The notes beneath the pieces were generated by a model. That model had not been told where the DNA came from, made no database searches, and saw nothing but the letters and a program-made list of their open reading frames with translations. The position numbers and the translations under genes were made by a program. Shown in pieces: positions 45,342 to 54,192 of a DNA stretch of 64,000 nt. The stretch's first letter is position 1; each line of letters opens with the position of its first letter. The DNA is from Candidatus Zixiibacteriota bacterium (GTDB taxonomy: Bacteria; Zixibacteria; MSB-5A5; GN15; FEB-12): positions 62,001 to 126,000 of the forward strand of contig JACZXB010000010.1 of the NCBI GenBank assembly GCA_022571845.1, read 5' to 3'.

Positions 45342-46451
45342 TTACTGCAGGTACTCTCCGATAATTTTTGCAGCGCGCTGCGAGGCGCCTCGTCCGCCGA
45401 GGACAGACGGCAGACTATCTAACTTACTTTTTATAAAATTAAAGTGACTCTCGTTATTGTAAAGTTTTTCCAGTTCAAGAAACATTCGCTCCTCAGTCGC
45501 CTCAGCCTGAATCAGCTCCGGCACCACTTTCTCATTCATGATCAGATTAACCATAGCAATATTATTGAGCTTCACCAGATTTTTGGCAATCAAATAAGTT
45601 ATCAGTCCGGTCTTATAAGCTACTACCAGCGGACGTCCTATTATTGCTGCCTCCAGAGTAGTAGTTCCCGACTTAGTCAAAACCAGTCGGCTTTCGTAAA
45701 TAATTTTCCTGGCATCATCATATACGATTTCAATATTACTATCGGGATATTGTTTTAAGACAGACTCGTAGTCAAAAGCCCCGTTGATGCCAGCCACCAC
45801 CGCTTTGGTACCATACATCTGATTAAACCTGCTGGCTGTCGCAATCATTGGTGACAAAAGCTTTTTTATTTCAACTTCGCGCGAACCCGGAAAAACAGCA
45901 ATATGCCCGGCAGACGGAACTTCGGAGCTTATCATCTTTTCATTTATATCTTCTAACAGATAATGTCCGACAAAATCAGATTCTATATCGTGTTTCTCAT
46001 AAAATTCTTTTTCGAAAGGGAGAATAACCAGCATACGCTCAATATTGTTTCTGATAATATCTACTCTTTTTTCTCCCCAAGCCCATAGCTGCGGTGAAAT
46101 ATAATAGATAACCGGAATACCAAGCGGTTTTATTTTTTTGGCTAAACGCAAATTAAAGCCGGGATAATCTATCAGTACTACTACCGCCGGACGTTTCTGT
46201 TTTATCTCTTCGATACAGTCACTAAAAAGCCTGCGAAAGAACCGATATCTTTTGGCAACCTCAAAAAAACCCATCACCGCCAGATTATCTATTTCCTCCA
46301 GCTGCTTTTGTCCCAGCCGATTCATTCTGCTGCCGCCAAGACCGCAAAAGTTTAGTTCGGGATTTAGATTTTTGAGTTCGGACATTAGCAAAGCGCCGGC
46401 GTTGTCCCCTGATAGGTCACCGGCAGAAATAAATATACACTGGTTCTTCAT
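45342..46451 (-). CDS. lpxB: Lipid-A-disaccharide synthase
   Basis: Condenses UDP-2,3-diacylglucosamine with lipid X to make the lipid A disaccharide. It is a GT19 family protein of 369 residues, starting with IFISAGDLSGDNAGALL, with the conserved PQLWAWGEKRVDII and LTKSGTTTLEAAIIGRPLVVAYK segments. It sits between the Gfo/Idh gene (11 bases) and waaA (6 bases). LpxH/LpxI, which makes one of its substrates, is not in the window. Confidence 0.96.
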   Translation of the reverse strand: MKNQCIFISAGDLSGDNAGALLMSELKNLNPELNFCGLGGSRMNRLGQKQLEEIDNLAVMGFFEVAKRYRFFRRLFSDCIEEIKQKRPAVVVLIDYPGFNLRLAKKIKPLGIPVIYYISPQLWAWGEKRVDIIRNNIERMLVILPFEKEFYEKHDIESDFVGHYLLEDINEKMISSEVPSAGHIAVFPGSREVEIKKLLSPMIATASRFNQMYGTKAVVAGINGAFDYESVLKQYPDSNIEIVYDDARKIIYESRLVLTKSGTTTLEAAIIGRPLVVAYKTGLITYLIAKNLVKLNNIAMVNLIMNEKVVPELIQAEATEERMFLELEKLYNNESHFNFIKSKLDSLPSVLGGRGASQRAAKIIGEYLQ

Positions 46452-46462
46452 TTTTGATGCTC

Positions 46463-47449
46463 TTAGTTTTCGAGCATTCTTTGAATAGACTCATGGCCTA
46501 TTCGCTCAATCTCAAGCGCAACTTCGAGCGAACGGGCGCCTTCGCTGGCCGTTACCGCTACCGTCCGGTCATCTATGATGGCCTTCAAAAAAGAGCTGAG
46601 TTCGCTTTCCAGCATATCTTTGCCCGTATCAGGCTTCTTAATATAAATAATTTCCTTACCGGATTTTCCCAACGGAATTCTGACGCCACTATTGTCGCTC
46701 TGGCCACCGGCCAGGCTGTAAAAATCTGCCTGCTTCTTGGCCAAATCAAGCGAGCAGTAACCGGATTTTTGGAAAATGCGAAGTTTCCGCATGACGCTCA
46801 GCGAAATCCGCGAAGCTGTCAAGTTTGCCACTGCACCGTTTTTAAAAGTCAATCTGGCGTTGGCTATATCTGCCTGTTCGCTGATTACGGCCACAGCCGA
46901 AGCCTGAATGTCCGTCAGTTCAGACTTGATAAATTTAAGTACCAGATCAAGATCGTGAATCATCAAATCAAGCACTACTGCCACATCGGCTCCGCGCGGG
47001 TCAAAGGCAGCTAAGCGGTGCGCCTCAATAAACGATGGTTGAATATCGATTCCTTTTAGAGCCTCCACCGCCGGATTGAAACGTTCAATATGTCCGACAG
47101 TTACTTTGACATGGTGAGAGTCGGCTAACTTCTGAATCTCTGTCGCTTCTTCGTTAGTTGCTGCTATCGGTTTTTCTATCAGGCAGTGAAGACCTTTTTT
47201 TATCAGCGTCGCAGCTACTTCGCAATGCGTAGTAGTAGGTGTTACAATCGATACTGCTTCAGCAGATTTGCACAAATCGTCAAGAGATTCGAATGCCGTA
47301 ATTTTATATTCTTCGGAATATTGTTTAGCTCTTTCGGGATTAATATCGTACAGCCCGACCAGTTCACTCCCGGCAATCTTAGAGTACCAGCGCAGATGAT
47401 GCCGCCCTAAGGATCCGACACCAACAACTGCTGTCTTAATCTTTTTCAT
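46463..47449 (-). CDS. Gfo/Idh/MocA-family oxidoreductase, possible UDP-GlcNAc 3-dehydrogenase (GnnA-like)
   Basis: 328-residue NAD-dependent sugar oxidoreductase. It has an N-terminal Rossmann motif TAVVGVGSLGRHHLRW, the family signature LIEKPIAATNEEA and the catalytic-type His in DLMIHDLDLVL. It lies between lpxA and lpxB. In organisms that make 2,3-diamino lipid A, GnnA, a Gfo/Idh enzyme oxidising UDP-GlcNAc at C3, is encoded at this place together with the aminotransferase GnnB. GnnB is not present in the window. The function is therefore inferred from position and family only; the substrate could be different. Confidence 0.8.
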   Translation of the reverse strand: MKKIKTAVVGVGSLGRHHLRWYSKIAGSELVGLYDINPERAKQYSEEYKITAFESLDDLCKSAEAVSIVTPTTTHCEVAATLIKKGLHCLIEKPIAATNEEATEIQKLADSHHVKVTVGHIERFNPAVEALKGIDIQPSFIEAHRLAAFDPRGADVAVVLDLMIHDLDLVLKFIKSELTDIQASAVAVISEQADIANARLTFKNGAVANLTASRISLSVMRKLRIFQKSGYCSLDLAKKQADFYSLAGGQSDNSGVRIPLGKSGKEIIYIKKPDTGKDMLESELSSFLKAIIDDRTVAVTASEGARSLEVALEIERIGHESIQRMLEN

Positions 47450-47470
47450 TAGAGTATCAAAAGTTCCGCG

Positions 47471-48244
47471 CTATTTAACGATTCCGCGGTTCGAAAGATT
47501 GATAAAACCGAGTATCTCTTCAATTTCAGGTGTGCTGTTTAACTCACTTTTGATTTTTTCCGCAGCCTGGGTTGTGTTCAATTTACTGAAAAAAAGAATC
47601 TTAAATGTCCTCTCAATATTTTTCAAAACCTCCCTCTCAAAACCCCGCCTCTTCAGTCCAATCGAATTTGTTCCGACAACTTTGAGGGGATAACCTCCCA
47701 CCAGCGAAAACGGACAGATATCCTGCTGCACTCTATAACCGCCGCCAATCATCGAATGCGCCCCGATTTTTACAAACTGATGAACCGGCAGCACTCCGCC
47801 AAGAATGGCGGACTCGCCTATTTCCACATGGCCGGCCAGGTTGACTGAGTTGGCCAAAATTACATCATCACCAATAATACAGTCATGCGCCACATGGGCA
47901 TAAGACATCACCAGGCAATTTTTGCCCAGAGTAGTTGTGCCGTGCGCCGAGGTGCCGCGATTGATAGTAACAAACTCGCGGATGGTGGTGTTGTCACCTA
48001 TCTCGACCCAGCTTTTTTCACCGCCGAATTTCAAATCCTGCGGCTCGGTGGAAATAACCGCCCCGTGAGAGACCTTGACATTCTTTCCGAGACGAGCGCC
48101 GGAAGCAATGACGACTGAACTTTCCAATTTGCAGCCATCGCCGATTTGAACATCTGCTTCAATGATAGAGTACGGCCCAACCGTTACATCGCTGCCCAGT
48201 TCGGCTTTGGAAGAAACTACTGCAGATGAATGGATATCTGTCAT
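47471..48244 (-). CDS. lpxA: UDP-N-acetylglucosamine acyltransferase
   Basis: First committed acylation of lipid A. It is a left-handed beta-helix protein of 257 residues with hexapeptide repeats, the catalytic His in [19 protein letters not shown] and a C-terminal helical tail. It starts 4 bases inside the end of lpxC-fabZ (ATGA overlap) and is followed by the Gfo/Idh gene after 21 bases. Segments [18 protein letters not shown] and [10 protein letters not shown] are typical of the family. Chain-length and acceptor selectivity cannot be read safely. Confidence 0.97.
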   Translation of the reverse strand: MTDIHSSAVVSSKAELGSDVTVGPYSIIEADVQIGDGCKLESSVVIASGARLGKNVKVSHGAVISTEPQDLKFGGEKSWVEIGDNTTIREFVTINRGTSAHGTTTLGKNCLVMSYAHVAHDCIIGDDVILANSVNLAGHVEIGESAILGGVLPVHQFVKIGAHSMIGGGYRVQQDICPFSLVGGYPLKVVGTNSIGLKRRGFEREVLKNIERTFKILFFSKLNTTQAAEKIKSELNSTPEIEEILGFINLSNRGIVK

Positions 48245-49632
48245 TTGTCCACTACCATTGCCATAAAATCAGCGCCGCAAACTTCGATGCCGTTAACATA
48301 GGCCTTACCCGACATTTTGCAGGTGTTGTGCCTGAAAGTTTTCATGGTCAGTTCAAAAACTAACTGGTCACCGGGCAAAACCGGTTTGCGGAATCTGGCC
48401 TTGTCTATGCCCAGAAAATATACAAGTTTGCCCTCGGGGTTATCAACGGCGCTTAGTATCAGTATTCCTCCAGACTGCGCCATCGCCTCAAGAATCAAAA
48501 CCCCCGGCATAATCGGATGACCGGGAAAATGTCCCTGGAAAAATGGTTCATTGATTGTCACGTTCTTGATAGCCACAACTTTTTTGTCCGGCACCAGATC
48601 AATAATCTTATCTATAAGTAGAAAGGGATAGCGGTGCGGCATTATTTTCATGATAGCGTTGATATCCAAAAGCGCCCCGGCGTTCTTTCCGGAATACTTG
48701 CTGGCTATTTTCTTTTTCTTGTAAAGCTCTCTGAGTTTTTTGGCCAGGACAACATTCGCTTTGTGGCCCGAGCGCGCCGCTAAAATATGGCCCTTGAGAG
48801 GCGCACCTATCAGAAATAAATCACCGAGTAAATCCAGAGTCTTATGACGCACCGGTTCGTTGTAGAAACGCAAAGGAACATCGTTTATTATGCCAGTCTT
48901 GCCCACAAACGCTTCGCCCTTTATGTTCAGCGCTTTCTTGATGCGGTCAACCTCGACTTGTCCGTCGGTCGAATCATAAATCACTATGGCGTTATCAAGT
49001 CCGCCGCCTTTTATTAAATTTTCTTTGCGAAGCATTTCAAGCTCTGACAAAAAACAAAATGTACGTGCCGGCGCGTATTCTTTGACAAACTCTTTTTCCA
49101 AATCTACCAACGTCGTGTATTGCGTACCCAAGGCCGGGTTTTTGTAATCGATTAAAAAAGTAATGCGAAGCTCATCCGAGGGTGTTGCGACTAAGTCTAC
49201 TCCCCTCTCCGGCTCGCTATAGGACATCGGCGTGTCAATTTCCAGATAGAACTTATCTTCTTCCTGCTCCACAATACCGGCTTCGAGAAGTTTCTCGACA
49301 TACGGCAGAGAGGAACCGTCCATCACCGGCGGTTCATTGTTATCCAGTTCAACAATCATATTGTCAATCTGCAGGCCGGCAAAAGCGGCCAATACATGCT
49401 CGACTGTGTGGACTTTGGCCTCGCCATCCTGCAAAGTGGTGCCGCGGGAGATATCGACGACATGGTCAATATCGGCTAAAACTCTCGGCTTTTCGGGCAG
49501 GTCGGCTCTTTCAAACAAAATACCGGTGTTGACTTTACCCGGCCTGAAGGTCATCGTGCAGTTGTTGCCGGTATGTAAGCCTATGCCGGATATGGAAATA
49601 GGCGACTTTATGGTTCTTTGCTTTTCATACAT
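48241..49632 (-). CDS. lpxC: Bifunctional UDP-3-O-acyl-N-acetylglucosamine deacetylase / 3-hydroxyacyl-ACP dehydratase (LpxC-FabZ fusion)
   Basis: N-terminal LpxC deacetylase (about residues 1-290), with zinc ligands in [16 protein letters not shown] and [16 protein letters not shown]-terminal FabZ hot-dog dehydratase (about 315-463), with [12 protein letters not shown] and the catalytic His/Glu in [20 protein letters not shown]. Fusion couples lipid A synthesis to fatty acid elongation and is common in Bacteroidota and other FCB phyla. The frame extends to 49731, but the ATG at 49632 is the better start: AAGGAG lies ten bases upstream and [16 protein letters not shown] is the usual LpxC start. 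It is first in the operon, directly behind a strong promoter. Confidence 0.97.
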   Translation of the reverse strand: MYEKQRTIKSPISISGIGLHTGNNCTMTFRPGKVNTGILFERADLPEKPRVLADIDHVVDISRGTTLQDGEAKVHTVEHVLAAFAGLQIDNMIVELDNNEPPVMDGSSLPYVEKLLEAGIVEQEEDKFYLEIDTPMSYSEPERGVDLVATPSDELRITFLIDYKNPALGTQYTTLVDLEKEFVKEYAPARTFCFLSELEMLRKENLIKGGGLDNAIVIYDSTDGQVEVDRIKKALNIKGEAFVGKTGIINDVPLRFYNEPVRHKTLDLLGDLFLIGAPLKGHILAARSGHKANVVLAKKLRELYKKKKIASKYSGKNAGALLDINAIMKIMPHRYPFLLIDKIIDLVPDKKVVAIKNVTINEPFFQGHFPGHPIMPGVLILEAMAQSGGILILSAVDNPEGKLVYFLGIDKARFRKPVLPGDQLVFELTMKTFRHNTCKMSGKAYVNGIEVCGADFMAMVVDK

Positions 49633-49662
49633 TATCTGGAATCTCTCCTTAACACAAACCTG

Positions 49663-49691
49663 ATTATACCACCTTGAGACTGACTGCTCAA
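49663..49691 (-). promoter_or_regulatory. Sigma-70-type promoter of the lpx operon
   Basis: On the minus strand TTGAGC (-35, 49686-49691), 17-base spacer, TATAAT (-10, 49663-49668), then an AAGGAG ribosome site and the ATG at 49632. This is the best sigma-70 match in the window. Confidence 0.8.
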
Positions 49692-49751
49692 GGGGATTTT
49701 TTTGGGGCAAAAGTGATATGGATTCTAGCAAATTATGAATAAATTGAATCT

Positions 49752-50723
49752 ATGCCAACGCTTGAAAATTTGAAAGATGAACTATTCGTAAAGCTGGACA
49801 AAAATCCGCTGTTGAGGGAATTCTTCAAAGACATGCTTGTAGAAAGAGTTAAGCATGAGAGTTGGTTAGAAAATGACTTAGTGTACGCTGTATTGAATGA
49901 CAGGACTGAAACAGTAGCACATATGTTAGATAGTGTCAGAAAGCATAATCCCAAATTAGTCAATGAGCTGGCTGAATCACTTGCATACAAGAAAAAGGAA
50001 ATAGACGATAAAATCGTCGATGGTTTGGCTGAGCTAAATGGACTATGCTATATCATAAAGCAGGGATACTCTGATATCAAAAAAATCAAAGTACAACCTA
50101 AGAAGAAACTAAAGACGCCCGATTTCGTAGCCAAGAGAGGAGAAAAATTCACTCTTTTTGAAGTGAAAAACCTAAGAGCACCAGAAATTTTTCACACTAT
50201 CGTGAAGAAAATGACCCTATTCGCATTTCTAAAACCACAAAGATATCAATTCGGACTTGAATTAACGATTGATCCTCACTTGATACCGCATGAAAAACTC
50301 CAAGATTTGAACAGTAAAATAATTTCAACATTTGTTGAAGGCATTGATAATGCTTTATCAAATCGTTTGACTTCGTTTGAGGTTGAGTACGACAATTTGG
50401 CTGAAGAGAAAACCATTCATCGAACCCTCCGCTGCAACATCGACTACGACAGACCACATTATATCTCGTGTCACGGTGGTTCTCCTGTTCGAATGTCAAA
50501 ACTATTCAAAAAAACTTCCAATGGTATTTGGAATGCAATTGAGAAATTCAACGACTTTGACACAGATAATAAACACGATAAAGTCATCTTAATTAATTGG
50601 ACACGACTTTCGGGATGTGACCATTTCAACGATAAACATTCAAGGTCTTACAAGAAGTACCTCAATCGAGTTAATATCCTCTTTAAAAGCAAGAATGAAA
50701 ATTTGCGAATCGAACTTCTCTAA
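49752..50723 (+). CDS. PD-(D/E)XK nuclease-like protein of unknown function
   Basis: 323-residue protein with the core nuclease motif TPDFVAKRGEKFTLFEVKN: the Asp of TPDF and the Glu-x-Lys of FEVKN are spaced as in restriction-type endonucleases. An N-terminal helical region (1-95) precedes it, and the C-terminal half carries many aromatic and charged residues without a motif I know. No methyltransferase, helicase or specificity gene lies beside it. The composition is clearly more AT-rich than the lpx genes and the ribosome site is weak, both suggesting acquisition. It could be a lone defence nuclease, a mobile-element nuclease or a repair enzyme. Confidence 0.6.
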   Translation: MPTLENLKDELFVKLDKNPLLREFFKDMLVERVKHESWLENDLVYAVLNDRTETVAHMLDSVRKHNPKLVNELAESLAYKKKEIDDKIVDGLAELNGLCYIIKQGYSDIKKIKVQPKKKLKTPDFVAKRGEKFTLFEVKNLRAPEIFHTIVKKMTLFAFLKPQRYQFGLELTIDPHLIPHEKLQDLNSKIISTFVEGIDNALSNRLTSFEVEYDNLAEEKTIHRTLRCNIDYDRPHYISCHGGSPVRMSKLFKKTSNGIWNAIEKFNDFDTDNKHDKVILINWTRLSGCDHFNDKHSRSYKKYLNRVNILFKSKNENLRIELL

Positions 50724-50749
50724 TAAGTGACTTACTTAAATTGATCCCC

Positions 50750-51007
50750 CTATATCTCTTTCAGCGATTTTACCTGCCTCAACTTTCTGAAAAGCTGCAC
50801 GTACTCTCTGACCATTATTTCTTCTGCTTCAGACAAGCCTTCCATCATCGGGATGCCGATTTTCAGCACCGCCCGCACCATATCCGAGGTTGTGCGGTCA
50901 TATTTTTGCGCCAATTTCTTGAGTCGTTCTTTAAGTTCGTATGAGACAAAAATGTTGAGACAGTGCCCTCCGCGTAGCCGTTCTTTTTGTTTGGTTTCTG
51001 TAGTCAT
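50750..51007 (-). CDS. Ribbon-helix-helix DNA-binding protein
   Basis: 85 residues. CLNIFVSYELKERLKKLAQ followed by TTSDMVRAVLKIGI is the beta-strand/helix/helix pattern of RHH/CopG-type DNA-binding proteins, with a further C-terminal helix. Such proteins are often antitoxins or plasmid/mobile-element repressors, but no toxin gene lies beside it. An AAGGAG ribosome site precedes the ATG. It converges with the nuclease-like gene, 26 bases apart, and a dense hairpin-repeat cluster begins 24 bases upstream of it. Confidence 0.75.
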   Translation of the reverse strand: MTTETKQKERLRGGHCLNIFVSYELKERLKKLAQKYDRTTSDMVRAVLKIGIPMMEGLSEAEEIMVREYVQLFRKLRQVKSLKEI

Positions 51008-51031
51008 TTTGTTTTTTCTCCTTTTTTAGTT

Positions 51032-51112
51032 TGTAGGTCAGGACTCGCCTCCTTGGCGTGGTCCTGACTATTTTAATTTGAACCGTCAGGAGCGCAAGGC
51101 TCCTGACCTACA
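51032..51112. repeat. 81-bp element with 12-bp terminal inverted repeats (TGTAGGTCAGGA family)
   Basis: TGTAGGTCAGGA (51032-51043) and TCCTGACCTACA (51101-51112) are perfect inverted ends. Inside lie two further hairpins: GTCAGGAC/GTCCTGAC and GTCAGGAG/CTCCTGAC. It is related to the repeats at 7989, 8214 and 12228, but with two hairpins of the same type. It looks like a miniature non-coding mobile or regulatory element. Confidence 0.75.
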
Positions 51113-51132
51113 CTTAGCATCGCTACAAAGTC

Positions 51133-51250
51133 GAGATTGCCGCGTCGTCCCCCGCCTCGGCGGGGGACTTCTCGCAATGACAGGATGTCCCTTGGCGATT
51201 TTAGAAACCTGCTTCCGTCATTGCGAGGAACGAAGTGACGAAGCAATCTC
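51133..51250. repeat. Two inverted copies of the TCATTGCGAG...GCAATCTC repeat
   Basis: GAGATTGC (51133-51140) to TCGCAATGACA (51172-51182), and GTCATTGCGAG (51217-51227) to GCAATCTC (51243-51250), in opposite orientation. They share the unit seen at 8065-8159. The first copy contains a GC-rich palindrome. Confidence 0.75.
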
Positions 51251-51270
51251 AAAAAATCACCCTGAGCCAC

Positions 51271-51374
51271 GTCGACAGAAAGGGTCTGTCGACGGGTGTC
51301 CCACCGTTTAAGGCATAGCCTCGGGGTGGGTTCCTGTAAACCGTTTGTTCAAGGGGCAGATGAGGACATCTGCC
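51271..51374. repeat. Three consecutive perfect hairpins
   Basis: GTCGACAGA/TCTGTCGAC (51271-51293), CCCACC/GGTGGG (51300-51330, with an inner AGGC/GCCT), and GGCAGATG/CATCTGCC (51355-51374). They end 21 bases from the stop of the sigma-like gene at 51396 and could serve partly as its transcript end, though no T-run follows. Confidence 0.6.
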
Positions 51375-51395
51375 GCCCACGAAACATGGCGCTGC

Positions 51396-51899
51396 TCAAT
51401 GATATTTCTCATGCCCAATCAACGTCTGTGGTGACTTAATCTTAATGCCAAACTTCTCCTGAATTCGCTTCATCACCCGACTCCAGGTCCCTTCCGGTTT
51501 CTTCTTCAAAATAATCCTGTCAATTTTAGCTCGCTCTGGCGAATCACAAATCAGACAGGCTCTGCCTTTTTTTATTTTGATGCCGAAGCTTTTTTTGACA
51601 AACGGCTGCAAACGGGTTTTCAGTTTGCGAATCGCCCGCTTATGCAGAGCTTCGAGTTTGTGATTTGCCCGTCCTGATTTGTCTGAGATTTCGTTATAAC
51701 CCTGCCCCATAAAATAAAAGCGAATGACAAACTCCATCTCATCATCTGACAGGCTTTCCATAGCATGTCTGACCTGACGGTCAATCTCTGCCGACTTTTC
51801 GCTGCCGGTTTCAATCATGTCAAAGAAGTTTTTGATCTTAAGCGGGTCTAATCCCAGCTCTACTATCCAGTTTTGATAGATAACACGTCTACCGGGCAT
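51396..51899 (-). CDS. Sigma-region-4-like HTH protein with C-terminal Cys/His HTH motif
   Basis: 167 residues from the ATG at 51899, which has GGAG eight bases upstream; an upstream ATG at 51941 lacks this. Residues ~35-100 (SLSDDEMEFVIRFYFMGQGYN and ISDKSGRANHKLEALHKRAIRKLK) match the sigma-70 region 4 / LuxR-like HTH pattern. The C-terminal part (CLICDSPERAKIDRIIL ... LIGHEKYH) follows a CxxC...HxxxxH scheme I associate with small HTH domains of phage and mobile-element proteins. The function is unknown; it could be a regulator in a mobile region. Confidence 0.55.
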   Translation of the reverse strand: MPGRRVIYQNWIVELGLDPLKIKNFFDMIETGSEKSAEIDRQVRHAMESLSDDEMEFVIRFYFMGQGYNEISDKSGRANHKLEALHKRAIRKLKTRLQPFVKKSFGIKIKKGRACLICDSPERAKIDRIILKKKPEGTWSRVMKRIQEKFGIKIKSPQTLIGHEKYH

Positions 51900-52108
51900 T
51901 TTGGCGGCTCCTTTTTTTGAGCTTAGCATAGCTCTCCGCATGACCGCTTGGCTACAACATTGGTTTCATCTGTTCTATGTCACATATCGAGTTGGCTCTG
52001 TCATGTGATTCACAAATTGAACCAGAGCTGGACTGGCGGCACTTAAGAGATTAAATTGATTCTCGCAAATGGTCGATAACCAGTAGATGGACAAATTTGA
52101 GGGAAAGT

Positions 52109-52879
52109 TTGAGCGCCGAACAGTTTGAAAGAGTAGAAGTCTACAAACCAGAACCGGAAGAAACTGAAGAGACCAGGCGTTTCAAATTTGAAACCCAAAA
52201 CGAGTCTTTCCGGAAATCTGCTTTGACCTGGATAACCCTGGCCTTTTTGGTGATTCTTTATCCGATTGCTTCCCTTGCTCCGGGCGAGGACCCGACCAAA
52301 ATGCTGGACGGACTCAATGACACCACCCGGCTGGTTTTGTTCATCAGCACTATGATTATTCAATGGTGTCTGTTTCTTTTGATATTTGGAGCAGTAACAA
52401 GAGAGAAGACCGACCTGGCTGGCATTGGATTCAATAAAATTCAACCGATTCATTTTGCCTGGGCGGTAGCATTCTTAGCAGCATCGAATCTAATTTTAGC
52501 AGGAGTCGCAATGCTGCTGGCTGAAGTGGGACTGCCGATGCCCGGAGAAATTTCTTTATTGTATCCGCAGGATACCACCGGCAGAATTGTCTGGGTATTT
52601 TTGTCCTTTACGGCTGGATTCTGCGAAGAAGCCGCCTTTCGCGGCTACCTCATGACACGTCTGAGATTGATTGGCAATTTTCAAAACTGGGTTATCCCTA
52701 CTATAGTTTCGGCGGTAGTCTTCGGCGCCTGCCATGCTTATCAGGGTCTGCCCGGATTTATATTAATTTCGATTTACGGCGCCATGTTCTCCTGGCTGTA
52801 CATACGCACCGGCTCTATCTGGCCGCCGGTTATCGCACACTTCTTTCAGGATTTTGGCGCACTATTTTTCCCGCAGTAG
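52109..52879 (+). CDS. CPBP-family intramembrane glutamic protease
   Basis: About 256 residues with six or so hydrophobic segments. The family motifs are present: the paired glutamates in CEEAAFRGYLMTRL, a His in FGACHAYQG and the last His in IAHFFQDF. CPBP proteases (Rce1/Abi type) cleave membrane or prenylated substrates or act in bacteriocin immunity. The start is not ATG: the frame opens at TTG 52097, and TTG 52109 has GAGGGA just upstream and is preferred. An ATG at 52086 is in another frame and gives only a short peptide. Confidence 0.88.
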   Translation: MSAEQFERVEVYKPEPEETEETRRFKFETQNESFRKSALTWITLAFLVILYPIASLAPGEDPTKMLDGLNDTTRLVLFISTMIIQWCLFLLIFGAVTREKTDLAGIGFNKIQPIHFAWAVAFLAASNLILAGVAMLLAEVGLPMPGEISLLYPQDTTGRIVWVFLSFTAGFCEEAAFRGYLMTRLRLIGNFQNWVIPTIVSAVVFGACHAYQGLPGFILISIYGAMFSWLYIRTGSIWPPVIAHFFQDFGALFFPQ

Positions 52880-52911
52880 ATTCTAGCGTTTTTCGAAAAT
52901 CAGTATCCGGC

Positions 52912-52940
52912 TTGACATCATTCAGCTTATCTTCTAATGT
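52912..52940 (+). promoter_or_regulatory. Sigma-70-type promoter of the beta-barrel protein gene
   Basis: TTGACA (52912-52917), 17-base spacer, TAATGT (52935-52940), 43 bases before the ATG at 52983. Confidence 0.7.
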
Positions 52941-52982
52941 ATAACGTAGATTTTCAGATTACTTTTAATGCGGAGATAGGTT

Positions 52983-53996
52983 ATGAAACTCGTTTATGTT
53001 TTCGCTATTTTGATCTTAATAGCAGCAGCGGCATCGGGGCAAGACGAGATTGAACCCGAAGAGATTTCTTTACCGACGCAGATAAATTTCACAGTCAAGC
53101 CCTCTTTCTGGAAAATGTCCGGCGAGACAGAATATGATTACAATATAACATATCCTGTAATTTTGCCGTCAGGCGACACAGCTGATTACGCCATCAGAAG
53201 CCTTCTGGAATTCCCGCTCGATGTCAATATGTTCGGCGGCTCTGTCGGCATTATGAAAAGTAACCAAGAGAAAACAATCTGGACTGTCGAACTTGGACTC
53301 TACACCAATGTTGGTGATCCGGGCGGCCTGATGAAAGACCATGACTGGCTTTCTTTGCCAACATATTATGACGGCAAAATCAGCTACACCGAGTCCGACG
53401 CCAAAATGAAAATGCTGATGTTTGATATAGAAGGAACAGCGCTAATTTTTGATTTTGGCGGAGCCTCCCTGTCAATCTTGGGCGGCTACCGCTATCAAAA
53501 GATAGAGCAGGAAATTATCGGCTTCAGCGGCTGGTTTATCGATTCGAATCTAACCCGGCAACTGCAATCAGGAACAGAGCCGGCTATTGATTACTGGATA
53601 ACTTATAAAGGACCAAAGTTCGGTCTTTCTTTTCAAAGAGTGTTTTCATCAAAGGTTCAGCTCAACTTGAAATCAGCGTTCACTATGGTTTGGGCTGAAG
53701 ATTTTGACGACCATCTGCTCAGAGGATTTCACACTTTTGCCGACGGCACCGGCCTGGGTATTCTTACTGGTGGCAAAATTCGCTGGGACTTAAACGCTCA
53801 AATATCAGGCAGCCATCCTTTCGTAGAGTTCCAGTCCAGTTATGATTATTTCTCAGTTGATGCCACCCAGACTTTTGAGCAGTATGCTGATAGCGGCCCC
53901 AACGAATTGCCGATCGGTACCTCGTTTGGCGGCCTGCCCCATGACTTGAAATCCGGGCAGTTTCGATTTGGAGTCAATTTGGGGCTGATTTTTTAG
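52983..53996 (+). CDS. Predicted outer-membrane beta-barrel protein, unknown function
   Basis: 337 residues with a signal peptide (MKLVYVFAILILIAAAASGQ). The mature protein is full of alternating hydrophobic and polar stretches typical of transmembrane beta strands, and ends in a phenylalanine (FGVNLGLIF), the usual outer-membrane recognition residue. There is no family I can name; porin, transporter and assembly roles are all possible. A good promoter and a GGAG ribosome site precede it. It is a single gene. Confidence 0.7.
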   Translation: MKLVYVFAILILIAAAASGQDEIEPEEISLPTQINFTVKPSFWKMSGETEYDYNITYPVILPSGDTADYAIRSLLEFPLDVNMFGGSVGIMKSNQEKTIWTVELGLYTNVGDPGGLMKDHDWLSLPTYYDGKISYTESDAKMKMLMFDIEGTALIFDFGGASLSILGGYRYQKIEQEIIGFSGWFIDSNLTRQLQSGTEPAIDYWITYKGPKFGLSFQRVFSSKVQLNLKSAFTMVWAEDFDDHLLRGFHTFADGTGLGILTGGKIRWDLNAQISGSHPFVEFQSSYDYFSVDATQTFEQYADSGPNELPIGTSFGGLPHDLKSGQFRFGVNLGLIF

Positions 53997-54192
53997 ATTT
54001 CTCGCCGAATAAAGTTTTGAGCCTTTTTGTAAGTTTCTGTATTTCAATGAGATACTCACAGTTTTTCTTTGCGCAGGCCCGCAACTAAAGTTATAATTAT
54101 TCGTAAGAATAGATGATATATAGCAACTGGCAAATGTTGCAATAAATTAGTAAACTCAAAGGACTGAGGTATATAAAGTTAGCCGATTTTTT

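Noticed and set aside
52086-52127. ATG at 52086 as the start of the CPBP protease
   Set aside because: It is in a different frame and ends after about 13 codons; the TTG at 52109 with GAGGGA upstream fits the protease frame.
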